Shown here: piece after piece, positions 1-9,410 of the stretch
How the letters are laid out: each line of letters begins with the position of its first letter
How positions within the stretch are numbered: the first letter of the stretch is position 1
Assembly: GCF_014191055.1 (NCBI RefSeq)
Contig: NZ_JACHWB010000005.1
Coordinates: forward strand, 62,001-126,000
Source of the DNA: Microvirga lupini
Lineage (GTDB): Bacteria > Pseudomonadota > Alphaproteobacteria > Rhizobiales > Beijerinckiaceae
Direction: 5' to 3'
Length of the DNA stretch: 64,000 nucleotides
Notes under the pieces: generated by a model
Databases searched by the model: none
Seen by the model: only the letters and a program-made list of their open reading frames with translations
Told to the model about the DNA's origin: nothing
Program-made: the position numbers and the translations under genes

Positions 1-266
1 CTTCCGCCTGTTATGAGAACCACGGGACGGTGAGAAGTCATATCCAAGTTTCCTAGACTGAGGCCGGCATTGCAGGGACAGCCTACGCAGGGTCGGCAGT
101 CTGCCCTGGTGACATTTCGCACAGACAGAACAGCTTGACCATGCGTGCCCCATCTTTGCGGGATTGGCCCCCTTGATTGAACATTTTGCAACTTTATTTC
201 GCCACTGCTTTCGCAGCCGATACTCTGTTGCAGAAAGTAAGAACCTACATCTTCAAGGAGAGGACC

Positions 267-842
267 ATGTCCTACAAGAAGTTCAGCACCAAAGGTTACG
301 AGCCGTTCGACATCAAGTTCGATGGCGAAGGCTTTTACTTCAAGGCCAACGCTGCCGACGACAGGATCACCGGCACCAAAGACGACGACCACCTGTCCGG
401 AGGTGGCGGACGCGACGTCCTGAACGGAGGCGCCGGCAAGGACCTTCTGAGCGGCGGAGCAGGCGCTGACCTTCTCAGGGGCGGTGCCGGCGTCGACACC
501 TTTGTCTTCAGCAGCGACCTCGATGTTGCCGGCGTTGATCGCATCACCGACTTCAACAGCAGGATCGGCGAGAAGATCATGCTCAATGCGTATGTCTTCG
601 AAGCTCTCGAGGTCGGGTCGAAGCTCCCTGTGGATCCAGGCGCCAAGGATCGCGGCACCCTTGCGTCGTCCAACTTCTGCATCGGCAAGAGCGCCAAGGA
701 CGCTGATGATCATCTCGTCTACGACAAGGCGACGGGTGCCCTGTCTTACGATGCCGATGGCAACGGCGCCGGTGCCGCGATCCAGTTCGCGCAGCTGAAG
801 GCTGGTACCGCTCTGTCGGCGGATTGCTTCATCATCTTCTAA
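267..842 (+). CDS. Small RTX-repeat secreted protein (191 aa)
   Basis: This is a short calcium-binding RTX protein, presumably exported by a type I secretion system. Residues about 34-75 hold tandem glycine/aspartate nonapeptides of the GGAGKDLLS type, which form a calcium-binding beta-roll. The C-terminal third ([18 protein letters not shown] to [18 protein letters not shown]) has the acidic/hydrophobic tail typical of type I substrates. It closely matches the tail of the 719-residue RTX protein at 39804. I chose the ATG at 267 because AAGGAGAGG lies just upstream; an in-frame TTG at 177 lacks a ribosome site. No catalytic domain is visible, so its role is unknown. No transporter adjoins it. 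Family call is firm, function is not. Confidence 0.85.
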   Translation: MSYKKFSTKGYEPFDIKFDGEGFYFKANAADDRITGTKDDDHLSGGGGRDVLNGGAGKDLLSGGAGADLLRGGAGVDTFVFSSDLDVAGVDRITDFNSRIGEKIMLNAYVFEALEVGSKLPVDPGAKDRGTLASSNFCIGKSAKDADDHLVYDKATGALSYDADGNGAGAAIQFAQLKAGTALSADCFIIF

Positions 843-881
843 GAAGAACTCCCACTCCTCGCGTGAGAGGAATGCCGGGCA

Positions 882-913
882 GGCGTGGCCGTTCTGCGGC
901 CGCGCCCTTTTTT
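882..913 (+). terminator. Rho-independent terminator after the small RTX gene
   Basis: A GGCGTGGCCG / CGGCCGCGCC stem of ten pairs (one G-T) with a five-base loop is followed by six T residues. It lies about 40 bases after the stop codon and separates the RTX gene from trmFO. Confidence 0.8.
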
Positions 914-994
914 GTCATAACTTGGCTTATGCGCTTGGTTTTCCCTTGTGAGATAATGGTTGATTGCCCAACCGGCGCTCGCTACTTCAAGCCC

Positions 995-2413
995 ATGAGC
1001 AAACTCGATCCCATCCACGTCATCGGCGGCGGCCTCGCCGGTTCCGAAGCAGCCTGGCAGATCGCCCAAGCCGGTGTGCCTGTCGTGCTTCACGAGATGC
1101 GCCCCGTCCGCGGCACCGACGCGCACAAGACGGAGGGCCTTGCCGAGCTCGTCTGCTCCAACTCCTTCCGCTCGGATGACGCCGAGACCAACGCGGTGGG
1201 CCTGCTGCATCAGGAGATGCGCAGCCTCGGCTCCCTTATCATGGCCAAGGGAGATGCCAATCAGGTGCCTGCCGGCGGCGCCTTGGCGGTTGATCGCGAC
1301 GGGTTTTCCCATGCCGTGACGGCGGCACTCGAGTCCCATCCCCTCATCACCATCGAGCGGGGCGAGATTGCAGGCTTGCCGCCGGAGGAATGGTCCTCGG
1401 TGATCATCGCCACCGGCCCCCTCACCTCGCCGCCCCTGGCGGAGGCCATTCTTGAGCTTACGGGCGAGACGTCGCTGGCCTTCTTCGACGCCATCGCGCC
1501 CATCGTGTACCGCGAGTCCATCAACATGGACGTCGCCTGGTTCCAGTCGCGCTATGACAAGGTCGGACCCGGGGGCACCGGCAAGGACTACATCAACTGC
1601 CCCATGACCCGGGAGCAGTACGATGCTTTCATCGATGCGCTGATCGCCGGCGACAAGACCGAGTTCAAGGAGTGGGAGGCCAACACCCCCTATTTCGACG
1701 GCTGCCTGCCTATCGAGGTCATGGCCGAGCGCGGCCGCGAGACCCTGCGCCATGGCCCGATGAAGCCGGTGGGCCTCACCGATCCGCGCAACCCCGACAA
1801 GAAGCCCTATGCCATCGTGCAGCTGCGCCAGGACAATGCGCTCGGCACCCTGTTCAACATGGTGGGCTTCCAGACCAAGCTGAAATACGGCGCCCAGACA
1901 GCGATCCTGCGCATGATCCCGGGCCTTGAGAACGCGGAGTTCGCCCGCCTCGGCGGCATTCACCGCAACACCTATCTCAACTCGCCGAAGCTCCTGGACC
2001 CGACGCTCCGCCTGAAGGCGATGCCGCGCCTTCGCTTCGCCGGCCAGATCACCGGCTGCGAGGGTTATGTGGAGAGCGCGGCCGTCGGCCTGATGACCGG
2101 CCGCTTCGCGGCTGCCGAGCGACTGGGCTGTCCGATCCAGCCGCTGCCCCACACCACGGCGCTCGGCGCCCTCATCAACCACATCACCGGCGGGCATATC
2201 GAGACCATCGACGAGGGGCCGCGCTCCTTCCAGCCGATGAACGTCAATTTCGGCCTCTTTCCGCCGCTGGCGCAGGCGCCCAAGTCCGAAGACGGCAAGC
2301 GCCTGCGCGGGCCGGCCAAGGCAGTTGCCAGGAAGAAGGCGCTCACGGATCGGGCAAGGGCTGATCTGGCTGCGTGGATGGCTGGTGGCGCACTGCCGGT
2401 GGCCGCAGAGTAA
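995..2413 (+). CDS. trmFO: TrmFO, folate/FAD-dependent tRNA U54 methyltransferase
   Basis: This enzyme makes 5-methyluridine at position 54 of tRNA, using methylenetetrahydrofolate as carbon donor and FADH2 as reductant. The 472-residue product begins [20 protein letters not shown], a Rossmann dinucleotide motif (GGGLAG) placed where the family has it. VCSNSFRS and [12 protein letters not shown] are further family-typical blocks, and the length fits. In-frame codons extend upstream to 824 (ATG at 956), but homology starts at the ATG at 995; no strong ribosome site is present at either. It is a single gene after a terminator and has no operon partner. Confidence 0.95.
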   Translation: MSKLDPIHVIGGGLAGSEAAWQIAQAGVPVVLHEMRPVRGTDAHKTEGLAELVCSNSFRSDDAETNAVGLLHQEMRSLGSLIMAKGDANQVPAGGALAVDRDGFSHAVTAALESHPLITIERGEIAGLPPEEWSSVIIATGPLTSPPLAEAILELTGETSLAFFDAIAPIVYRESINMDVAWFQSRYDKVGPGGTGKDYINCPMTREQYDAFIDALIAGDKTEFKEWEANTPYFDGCLPIEVMAERGRETLRHGPMKPVGLTDPRNPDKKPYAIVQLRQDNALGTLFNMVGFQTKLKYGAQTAILRMIPGLENAEFARLGGIHRNTYLNSPKLLDPTLRLKAMPRLRFAGQITGCEGYVESAAVGLMTGRFAAAERLGCPIQPLPHTTALGALINHITGGHIETIDEGPRSFQPMNVNFGLFPPLAQAPKSEDGKRLRGPAKAVARKKALTDRARADLAAWMAGGALPVAAE

Positions 2414-2422
2414 TTCACCACT

Positions 2423-2565
2423 GTCATCCCGGACGCGGTAGGGCCGTGAGCCGGGATCGTGGGACGAGAGTGGCACCGTTCCCCTCCCTCCTTGTGGGGA
2501 GAGCGCTGCCGGCGCCCAATTCTGCTTACGATCCCGGATCTTCGCTGCGCTCCGTCCGGGATGAC
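2423..2565. repeat. Intergenic palindromic repeat, family D copy 1
   Basis: The element opens with GTCATCCCGGACG and closes with the complementary CGTCCGGGATGAC, with inner inverted segments (CCGGGATCG / CGATCCCGG). It fills the space between the convergent trmFO and NDUFAF6-like genes. A related, larger copy lies at 49974-50256. Its role is unknown; a folded RNA could end transcription from both sides. Confidence 0.7.
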
Positions 2566-2583
2566 ACCAGGAGAGTGGGCTGT

Positions 2584-3426
2584 TTAAAACGGCCCGCGCC
2601 AGAGCGCCCAGATGCGCCGCCATTGCGGCAGGTCTACAGGCGTGTGGAACGGGTCGTAATCTCCTCGCTCCATAGCCTTGAGATAAGGCTCGACCAGCGC
2701 CATTGGCTGGAACGCCGGCTTCGCGACATCGGGAATGGTCGTACGCAGCTTGCGCACCTGTTCGAGATGGTGGCGGGCGACGGCACGCATATCGGCGAGT
2801 GCGCTCTTGAGCCCCGGACCGCCGCGCCCCGTCACGATGTCCTCGCGCACCACGCCATGCTTCGCCAGAATATCGGCGGGCACATAGACCTGTCCCTGCC
2901 GCGCATGATGCGGAAAGGCGCGCAGCAGTCCTGCGATGGCATAGGCGACGCCCGCATGTCCGGCGGCGTCGGCCGTACCCGGATTCGTGCCGTCCGACAG
3001 GATGAGGCTCGAGAGCTGGATCAGGCTCGACGAGGTCTCGCCGCAATAGCCTTCCAGGTCGTTGAGGCTCGGCATGGGGTCTTCGTAGAGATCGAAGATC
3101 CGGGCATCGATCAGGTCGACCAGCGACTGGCGCGGCAGGCGGAACTGGACGATGGTATCGTCGAGCGCAGCCGCCACGGGATTGGCCCGCACATCGCCCC
3201 GCGCCTCGCCCTGCAGGGCATCGCGCCACCATTGCAGGCGGATCTCGCCGACGAGCGCTTCGCGCACCGCCTCGCGGACTCGGGCAATCTCGAAGTTGAA
3301 GGCGTAGAGCGCGTAGAGATGTGGCCGCTTGTCGGCCGGCGCGAAGAGGCTCGCCCAGTAGCGGTCCGGATCAGCCTCGCGCACGAGGGCTTCGCAATGC
3401 GCGAAGTTGGAAATCGCTTCAGCCAT
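2584..3426 (-). CDS. Squalene/phytoene synthase-family protein, NDUFAF6-like
   Basis: The 280-residue protein has the all-helical trans-isoprenyl synthase fold. Landmarks are DRYWASLF, LYALYAFNFEIARVRE, RLQWWRDAL and DLYEDPMPSLNDLEGYC. The aspartate-rich motifs that bind diphosphate in true squalene or phytoene synthases are not conserved: the first reads FEIARVRE. This matches the NDUFAF6 (C8orf38) branch, which in mitochondria helps assemble respiratory complex I. Its start is one base from the stop of the NDUFAF3-like gene, so the two are translationally coupled at the end of the yajC-secD-secF operon. A role in complex I biogenesis is inferred from the family and this pairing; no carotenoid or hopanoid genes are nearby. 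Confidence 0.85.
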   Translation of the reverse strand: MAEAISNFAHCEALVREADPDRYWASLFAPADKRPHLYALYAFNFEIARVREAVREALVGEIRLQWWRDALQGEARGDVRANPVAAALDDTIVQFRLPRQSLVDLIDARIFDLYEDPMPSLNDLEGYCGETSSSLIQLSSLILSDGTNPGTADAAGHAGVAYAIAGLLRAFPHHARQGQVYVPADILAKHGVVREDIVTGRGGPGLKSALADMRAVARHHLEQVRKLRTTIPDVAKPAFQPMALVEPYLKAMERGDYDPFHTPVDLPQWRRIWALWRGPF

Positions 3427-3427
3427 G

Positions 3428-3814
3428 TTAAGGGACGGCGATCAGGGCGGCACCGACCTTACGGTTCTCGGCGAGCAGGATGTTGTAGGTCCGCGCGGCC
3501 GCACCGGTCTGCATTACATCGAGCCCGATCCCCGCCTCGCGAAATCGCGTCCGGAACGCAACTGGCAGCGCCGCGATGTCGGCTCCCGTGCCGAACAGCA
3601 GGAGTTCGAGAGCATCGCCCTCGGCGAAGACAGGATCGAGCACCTCGTCCGTCAGATCTGCCATGGACGCGACCGGCCAAGCCCTGATTCCCGAAGGCAG
3701 CGCGAGCAGGGAGCCGCGATGGGACATGTCCGCGAAGCGAAAGCCGCCATTGCCGTAGGCATCGAACTGGTAGCGCCCCGGGAGGAACCCGTCATAGAGG
3801 CGGCCGGTGTTCAT
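3428..3814 (-). CDS. Mth938/DUF498 domain protein, NDUFAF3-like
   Basis: This 128-residue protein is a single Mth938-like domain, with the family blocks YGNGGFRF, LLFGTGAD and a C-terminal TGAAARTYNILLAENRKV. Human NDUFAF3 belongs to this family and acts in complex I assembly. The gene sits four bases after secF and one base before the NDUFAF6-like gene. That order, beside secD/secF/yajC, has been noted as conserved in alphaproteobacteria. The start ATG at 3814 gives the usual family length. The biochemical activity of the domain is not known. Confidence 0.9.
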   Translation of the reverse strand: MNTGRLYDGFLPGRYQFDAYGNGGFRFADMSHRGSLLALPSGIRAWPVASMADLTDEVLDPVFAEGDALELLLFGTGADIAALPVAFRTRFREAGIGLDVMQTGAAARTYNILLAENRKVGAALIAVP

Positions 3815-3818
3815 GAGC

Positions 3819-4757
3819 TTACTCCGCGGCTGCGGCCCTGCCCTCCGGAACCTTCGCGGCTTCCGAGCCGCGCAGGCCGATATAGATCAGCATGGGGGTC
3901 GAAATGCAGATGGCCGAATAGGTGCAGATGACAACGCCGAAGAGCATGACCTGGGCAAAGCCCTGGATCGCCTGACCGCCGAACAGCACCAGAGCCAGCA
4001 GCGAAAGCGCGGTCGTGGTCGCCGTCATGATCGTGCGGGACATGGTGTTGTTGATCGACAGGTTCAACAGCTCCTCGGCCGGCATGGTCTTGTAGCGGCG
4101 CATCAGCTCGCGGGTGCGGTCGAACACCACCACGGTCTCGTTGAGCGAATAGCCCACGATGGTGAGGATCGCCGCGATGGAGGTCATGTTGAATTCGTGG
4201 CGGGTGATGACGAAGAAGCCGATGGTGAGCACGATGTCATGGAGCGTGCCGATGATGGACGCCATCGCCAGCTCCCGCTCGAAGCGGAACCAGAGATAGA
4301 ACAGAACGGCGATGACCGAGAGCACCACGCCGATGGTGCCGGACTGCACGAGTTCGCCCGAAACGCGCGGTCCCACGGTCTCGACGCGGCGGAAGTCGTA
4401 CTCGGCGCTGAACGTATCGCGCGCCTTCTGCACCACGGCCGTCTGTCCAGCCTCTCCGCCGGGCTGGATCGGGAAGCGCAGCGATACCTCGCCGGCGGTG
4501 CCGAACTCCTGCACCTCGACATCGCCAAAGCCGAAGCCTTCGGCGGTCTGGCGGATCTGAGCGACGTTCGCCTGGCCGGACTTGGCCTGGATTTCCATGA
4601 GCGTGCCGCCCCGAAAATCGATGCCGAAGTTCAATCCGATGGTCACGAGCATCAGGGCGGTCAGGATAGAGATGACAGCCGACAGCGGGAACGACCAGCG
4701 CCTGAAGCGCATGAAGTCGAAATGGGAGTTTTCGGGCCAGAGGCGAACGAGGCGCAC
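3819..4757 (-). CDS. secF: SecF, protein-export membrane subunit
   Basis: SecF pairs with SecD in the inner membrane and uses the proton gradient to pull exported proteins through SecYEG. The protein has six membrane segments with a periplasmic P1 loop after the first; FGIDFRGGTLMEIQ follows that first helix, and SIIGTLHDIVLTIGFF and NETVVVFDRTRE are the conserved membrane motifs. I start it at the GTG at 4757 (312 aa), because AAGGAG lies eight bases ahead. The GTG at 4766 overlaps that ribosome site. It follows the secD stop by a few bases and precedes the NDUFAF3-like gene by four. Confidence 0.95.
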   Translation of the reverse strand: MRLVRLWPENSHFDFMRFRRWSFPLSAVISILTALMLVTIGLNFGIDFRGGTLMEIQAKSGQANVAQIRQTAEGFGFGDVEVQEFGTAGEVSLRFPIQPGGEAGQTAVVQKARDTFSAEYDFRRVETVGPRVSGELVQSGTIGVVLSVIAVLFYLWFRFERELAMASIIGTLHDIVLTIGFFVITRHEFNMTSIAAILTIVGYSLNETVVVFDRTRELMRRYKTMPAEELLNLSINNTMSRTIMTATTTALSLLALVLFGGQAIQGFAQVMLFGVVICTYSAICISTPMLIYIGLRGSEAAKVPEGRAAAAE

Positions 4758-4769
4758 GATACGCACTCC

Positions 4770-6377
4770 TTAAAACGGAAGAGCTTTGGGACGCATCCAG
4801 TGATACCAGAGCGCGATCATCATGCGCGTCAGGGTCACGGCGGTGAGAACCGTCGTCAGGATGCCGAGAATGAACACGACGGCGAAGCCGCGCACGGGGC
4901 CGGAGCCGAGGAAGAACAGGATCACCGCCGCAATGGCCATGGTGCTGTTGGAGTCGACGATGGTGGCAAACGCCCGGTCGAAGCCTGCCTGAATGCCCGA
5001 CACGATGGACCGGCCCGACCGCACCTCCTCGCGGATGCGCTCGTAGATCAGCACGTTGGAATCGACCGCGGTGCCGATGGTGAGCACGATACCGGCGATG
5101 CCCGGCAGGGTCAGCGTCGCTTCCAGTACCGACATGAGGCCGAAGATGAGACCCACATGGACGAGGAGCGCAATGTTCGCAAACAGTCCGAACAGGCCGT
5201 AGGTGGCGAACATGAAGATGATCACGAAGATGGCCGCCACATAGGTGGCCATCTTGCCGGCCTCGATGGAGTCGCGTCCGAGACCTGGGCCGACGGTGCG
5301 CTCCTCGACGATGGTCAGCTTGGCCGGCAGGGCGCCGGAGCGGAGCAGCACCGCGAGGTTGTTGACCTGCTCGACCGTGAAGCTGCCCGAGATCTGACCA
5401 GAGCCGCCGGTGATGGGCGACTGGATCGTCGGTGCGGAGATCACCCGGTTGTCCAGCACGATGGCGAGCTGGCGCCCGAGGTTTTCCGTTGTCGCCTGAC
5501 CGAAGCGCTGCGCGCCGCGGATGTTGAAGCGGAAATTGACGATGGGCTGGTTGGTCTGGGTGTCGAAGGCGGGCTGGGCGTCCGTCAGATCGCCGCCCTC
5601 GGCGATGACCCGGCGCTCGACCGGAACGCGCTGGCCGCCTTGATCGTCCATGGGAAGCAGGTCGACATCAGTTGCACCCTGCTGAGCAAGGAGGCGAAAC
5701 TCAAGGTTGCCGGTTTCGCCGAGCAGCGCCTTGAGCTGCTGCGGATCCTGAAGGCCTGGAACCTGGACGAGCACGCGGTCGGCGCCCTGGCGCTGGATGC
5801 TGGGCTCCGTGGTGCCGGTCGCGTCGATACGACGCCGAACGACTTCGATGGATTGATCTACGGCGCGGCGGACACGCTCGCTGATGCCGGCTTCCGTGTA
5901 CGTCAGCGTGATCACGCCGTCCGGATTGGTGTTGATCTCGATGGTGTTGCCGCCGGTCTGTCCCAGCATGGCATTGCCCGTCGGCTGAGACAGCTCCCGC
6001 AGGCGCGGCAGCAGTCGGTCGCGGTCGGCGGCATCCGGCACGCGGATCTGCACCCCGCGCTGCACCGTCTGGATGCCGTTCTGCGACGATACACGGGTGT
6101 CGCGCAGAATGCGGCGGACATCGTCACGCAACAGGGTAATCTGACCGCGCAGCAGATCCTGGTTGTCGACCTCGAGGAGAACGTGAGACCCGCCCTGCAG
6201 GTCGAGGCCCAGCACGATGGCGCGGGATGGAACGAGCCAGGAAGGCACCCAGCCCGGAATGGCATTCAGATAAGCCTGACGCTGCTCACGGGACATCATG
6301 CTCGGAACCGCCAGGAGCAGGCCGATCAGGATGATCCCCACCGTGGCGATGATCTTCGATCTTGAGAAGCGCAGCAT
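4770..6377 (-). CDS. secD: SecD, protein-export membrane subunit
   Basis: SecD is the large partner of SecF in the SecYEG accessory complex. The 535-residue protein has an N-terminal membrane anchor, LGLDLQGGSHVLLEV, a long periplasmic P1 region, and then a five-helix RND-like bundle. The bundle carries GTAVDSNVLIYERIREE and FATIVDSNSTMAIAAVILF; its buried aspartates are implicated in proton movement. Length and architecture are normal for alphaproteobacteria. It lies between yajC and secF in one operon. Confidence 0.96.
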   Translation of the reverse strand: MLRFSRSKIIATVGIILIGLLLAVPSMMSREQRQAYLNAIPGWVPSWLVPSRAIVLGLDLQGGSHVLLEVDNQDLLRGQITLLRDDVRRILRDTRVSSQNGIQTVQRGVQIRVPDAADRDRLLPRLRELSQPTGNAMLGQTGGNTIEINTNPDGVITLTYTEAGISERVRRAVDQSIEVVRRRIDATGTTEPSIQRQGADRVLVQVPGLQDPQQLKALLGETGNLEFRLLAQQGATDVDLLPMDDQGGQRVPVERRVIAEGGDLTDAQPAFDTQTNQPIVNFRFNIRGAQRFGQATTENLGRQLAIVLDNRVISAPTIQSPITGGSGQISGSFTVEQVNNLAVLLRSGALPAKLTIVEERTVGPGLGRDSIEAGKMATYVAAIFVIIFMFATYGLFGLFANIALLVHVGLIFGLMSVLEATLTLPGIAGIVLTIGTAVDSNVLIYERIREEVRSGRSIVSGIQAGFDRAFATIVDSNSTMAIAAVILFFLGSGPVRGFAVVFILGILTTVLTAVTLTRMMIALWYHWMRPKALPF

Positions 6378-6462
6378 CGTCAGCTCAACCTTTCACACTC
6401 TCTGCCGCAGCGCGCTGCGGCGAACCGGCCCATCCGCGCTCGGCGGGCCGGCCTCGTCTTCA

Positions 6463-6807
6463 TCAGGCCTTGACCGGCTCGCTCTTGGAGCGGACGTCGG
6501 AGATCATGGCCCGGGCCACCTTCACCTTCACGCCGTCGGCAATCTCGACCTCGATGTCGGCCGAATCCTCGGTTACCTTGGTGACCTTGCCGATGATGCC
6601 GCCCGAGGTGACGATGGTATCGCCGCGGCGCACATTCTTGATCATCTCCTGGTGGGTCTTCACCCGGCGCTGCTGGGGCCGAATGATCAGGAACCACATG
6701 ATGACGAAAATGAGGATGAACGGGACGAATTGAAGGATCATCTCCATTCCGCCCCCCGCGGGGGCCCCTTGTGCGTAGGCAGGTGAAATGAACAAGCGGC
6801 TCTCCAT
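6463..6807 (-). CDS. yajC: YajC, Sec translocase accessory subunit
   Basis: This is a small single-span membrane protein associated with SecDF. The 114 residues comprise a short N-terminus, one hydrophobic helix (about 22-43) ending in LIIRPQQRRVKTH, and a cytoplasmic domain with VRRGDTIVTSGGIIGKV, the family signature. It is the first gene of the yajC-secD-secF operon and diverges from the AAA ATPase at 6997. The shared 189-base space must hold promoters for both. Confidence 0.95.
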   Translation of the reverse strand: MESRLFISPAYAQGAPAGGGMEMILQFVPFILIFVIMWFLIIRPQQRRVKTHQEMIKNVRRGDTIVTSGGIIGKVTKVTEDSADIEVEIADGVKVKVARAMISDVRSKSEPVKA

Positions 6808-6996
6808 GGATAAAGGCGCGTGGCAGGCCCTTTTGGGCCTACCCGCGCCGGACGGGATACAAAGCGTGGCGGACTATACCCATCGACTCGCCGAAATCAA
6901 TGAAGTTGCTGGAGTTTCCAAAGGCCTCTCGGTGGACCCATTGACGCTTTCTGCGCTAAGCAATCCCCTCACCCACCCCGGATGGCCTTGATCATA

Positions 6997-7872
6997 ATGT
7001 CCATAGACCTCAATTCCGCTGAATCCTTGGCGCTTTTGACGCGCATCGCCGACGCTCTGGAGCGGTTTGCGCCCGTCAGCATGGCTCACGCGGATGTGAC
7101 GACTGCCGACGCTTTCGTCTGGCAGGCCGCCGGGCGCAGGCTCTCCCCCGTGCCGAAGGTGAACCGGGTCGAGATGAGCCTCCTGAGAGGCATCGACCGG
7201 GTGCGGGATCAGCTCGCGGAGAATACCGGCCGCTTCGCCAGGGGGCTTCCGGCCAACAATGCCCTGCTCTGGGGCGCCCGGGGCATGGGCAAGTCGTCCC
7301 TGGTCAAGGCCGTTCATGCGGAGATCAACCACACGCGGCCCGCCGATTCCCGCCCCCTGAAGCTGATCGAGATTCATCGCGAGGACATCGAGACCCTGCC
7401 CGACCTCATGGGGCTGCTGCGGGCCGATCCGCACCGCTTCATCGTGTTCTGCGACGACCTGTCCTTCGATGCGGACGACACATCGTACAAGTCGCTCAAG
7501 GCCGTGCTGGAGGGCGGGATCGAAGGACGGCCTGACAACGTGATCTTCTACGCCACGTCCAACCGCCGTCACCTCCTGCCCCGGGACATGATGGAGAACG
7601 AGCGCTCGACGGCCATCAATCCGGGCGAGGCCATCGAGGAGAAGGTGTCGCTCTCCGACCGCTTCGGCCTGTGGCTCGGCTTCCACAAATGCAGCCAGGA
7701 CGAATATCTCGACATGGTCTTCGGCTATGTCGATCATCTTGGCCTGCAGGCTGATCGCGACGCGATCCGCGCGGAAGCCCTTGAGTGGGCAACGACCCGC
7801 GGCGCCCGCTCGGGCCGTACCGCCTGGCAGTTCATTCAGGACTTGGCCGGGCGTCTCGGGAAGGCGATCTGA
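6997..7872 (+). CDS. DUF815 family AAA ATPase
   Basis: The 291-residue protein belongs to a conserved, poorly characterised bacterial ATPase family. It has a Walker A motif in WGARGMGKSSLVKA, a Walker B-like FIVFCDDLSFD, and a sensor-like NVIFYATSNRRHLLP followed by a helical C-terminus. Two in-frame ATGs occur (6982 and 6997); MSIDLNS at 6997 is preferred but neither has a strong ribosome site. No partner gene is present. It diverges from yajC. The substrate is unknown. Confidence 0.9.
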   Translation: MSIDLNSAESLALLTRIADALERFAPVSMAHADVTTADAFVWQAAGRRLSPVPKVNRVEMSLLRGIDRVRDQLAENTGRFARGLPANNALLWGARGMGKSSLVKAVHAEINHTRPADSRPLKLIEIHREDIETLPDLMGLLRADPHRFIVFCDDLSFDADDTSYKSLKAVLEGGIEGRPDNVIFYATSNRRHLLPRDMMENERSTAINPGEAIEEKVSLSDRFGLWLGFHKCSQDEYLDMVFGYVDHLGLQADRDAIRAEALEWATTRGARSGRTAWQFIQDLAGRLGKAI

Positions 7873-7916
7873 AAGTAAACCCGCCTCGCCCAGAGGGGCG
7901 GTCTGGTTACCCCTCG

Positions 7917-8022
7917 CCCTCATCCTGAGGAGCAGCCGTGAGGCTGCGTCTCGAAGGAGGCTCCAGAGCTCTCTGGAACCTCCTTCGAGACGGTCGCTTA
8001 AGCGACCTCCTCAGGATGAGGG
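7917..8022. repeat. Palindromic repeat, family A copy 1
   Basis: About 106 bases open with CCCTCATCCTGAGGAGC and end with the complementary CTCCTCAGGATGAGGG. Inner arms TCTCGAAGGAGG and CCTCCTTCGAGA pair around a centre near CCAGAGCTCTCTGG. Further copies occur at 21244, 25047 and 27660. Confidence 0.85.
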
Positions 8023-8053
8023 ATCATTTATTCTCAAGGGAGTTGAAACGACA

Positions 8054-8083
8054 AAGGGACGGTGGCTGAGCCCACCGTCCCTT
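8054..8083 (-). terminator. Hairpin terminator downstream of the NlpD-like gene
   Basis: A perfect 12-pair stem (AAGGGACGGTGG / CCACCGTCCCTT) with a six-base loop lies about 50 bases past the stop of the minus-strand gene. On that strand it is followed by a weak T-rich stretch. It may also stop plus-strand readthrough from the ATPase gene. Confidence 0.65.
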
Positions 8084-8131
8084 CATTTGATCGGCTTCGA
8101 AGTTAGAAGCCGATGCAAGCTTTGTGCGCGA

Positions 8132-9220
8132 TCAGCCGCCGAGATACTTCATCGGATCGACGGGCTGCGCACCCTTGCGGATCTCGAAGTGCAGCTGCGG
8201 CGAGGTCACGTTGCCGGTCTGGCCGGAGGTCGCGATCACCTGACCGCGCTTCACCTGCTCGCCGCGCTTCACGCTCAGCGAGCCGTTGTGGGCATAAGCC
8301 GAGACGTAGCCGTTCTCGTGCTTGATCAGGACGAGGTTGCCGTAGCCCTTCACCTCGCTGCCCGCGTAGGTCACGGTGCCGGCTTCCGTTGCCTTCACCG
8401 GGGTGCCTTCGGGAACGGCGATGTTGATGCCCTCGTTGCCGCCATTGGCGCCGAACCCGGCGATGACGCGGCCGCGGGCCGGCCAGCGGAAGTCGCCCGA
8501 CACGCTGGCGGTCGCCTCGGGCTCCGGCGCGGGAGCCTTCGCGACCTCCGGCTGCGGAGCCGGAGCCGCCGGCGCAGGAGCAATGGTCTTCACCGGCTCG
8601 GGCTGGCTGAGAGCCGCCACCTTGGGCTGCTCGACGACCGGCTTCGGCGCGGAGACGAGCGGCTTCGGAGCCGAGACGAGAGGCTCATTCGTGGCCGACG
8701 CGACCTGTATCGGGGGCGACTTTGCGGGGGCCGGAGCAGCGGGAGCCGGGGCCTGCGCGGTTGTGGTCGCGGTCATGCCGGGGCGAACACGTCGGGCGGG
8801 CTCAGCGGCAGCGACGGGTGTCGTGGCGGCCGGCACCTTAGACGTGTCGACGAGGCGGAACTTGGGCTGGGACGAGGCTGCCTGAACGGCCGGCGCAGGG
8901 CGCGACTGAACAGGAGCGGGAGCCGAGGCGATGCGGGTGGGCTGCGACAGGGGCTGGGCCTGTACAGGCGGCAGGGCCTGAGCCTGGACCGAAGCGGTCG
9001 GCATCGGAGCGGCCGCGTACGAGGGGGAGGCCTGAGGTTGCGACGGGGCTGAGGCGCCGGTGTCCATGCGCTCGCTGGCGGCGAAGGGGTTCGAGAAGGG
9101 GTTCTCCGCAAACCGCGCACTATCGGTGCTGCATGCGGCCGCCGCACTGCCGATCAAACCCACCAGAGCGATCCGAGACACCGCAGCCCAATGTCCAGAA
9201 CTCACACGCAAACGCATCAC
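8132..9220 (-). CDS. nlpD: NlpD-like lipoprotein with degenerate LytM (M23) domain
   Basis: The 362-residue protein has an N-terminal signal ending in a lipobox-like GSAAAAC. A long Pro/Ala-rich linker follows (about 40-240), then a LytM/M23 fold (242-362). The zinc-binding H-x3-D motif reads N-E-G-I-N and the final H-x-H reads Q-L-H, so peptidase activity is unlikely. This is the pattern of NlpD and EnvC, which activate cell-wall amidases at division. The neighbouring pcm and surE repeat the surE-pcm-nlpD order known from enterobacteria. The LysM peptidoglycan-binding domain of classical NlpD is not recognisable here. The gene symbol is by analogy. Confidence 0.8.
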   Translation of the reverse strand: MMRLRVSSGHWAAVSRIALVGLIGSAAAACSTDSARFAENPFSNPFAASERMDTGASAPSQPQASPSYAAAPMPTASVQAQALPPVQAQPLSQPTRIASAPAPVQSRPAPAVQAASSQPKFRLVDTSKVPAATTPVAAAEPARRVRPGMTATTTAQAPAPAAPAPAKSPPIQVASATNEPLVSAPKPLVSAPKPVVEQPKVAALSQPEPVKTIAPAPAAPAPQPEVAKAPAPEPEATASVSGDFRWPARGRVIAGFGANGGNEGINIAVPEGTPVKATEAGTVTYAGSEVKGYGNLVLIKHENGYVSAYAHNGSLSVKRGEQVKRGQVIATSGQTGNVTSPQLHFEIRKGAQPVDPMKYLGG

Positions 9221-9410
9221 TCAACCCCAACCGAACGCAACTCGATGGGGCTATTAAAAGCCTGTTCAGGTTAAGCAACGGTTGATGGCTCGCACTTAGC
9301 CGTAACCTTGTCGAAAAAAATTTCGATTCGGGCGAGCATCGGACCAAAAGGTGGCCTGCAATTTTTTGAATCCATCCGATGCTCCTCCCTCTATGGCGCA
9401 TCGCTTGACG

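Noticed and set aside
839-3232. A 797-codon minus-strand frame opposite trmFO and the NDUFAF6-like gene
   Set aside because: It crosses two real genes and an intergenic repeat and shows no domain.
3807-6365. An 852-codon plus-strand frame opposite secF and secD
   Set aside because: It lies antisense to two clear genes. Its translation is His/Asp/Arg-rich low complexity, the usual mirror image of GC-rich coding DNA.
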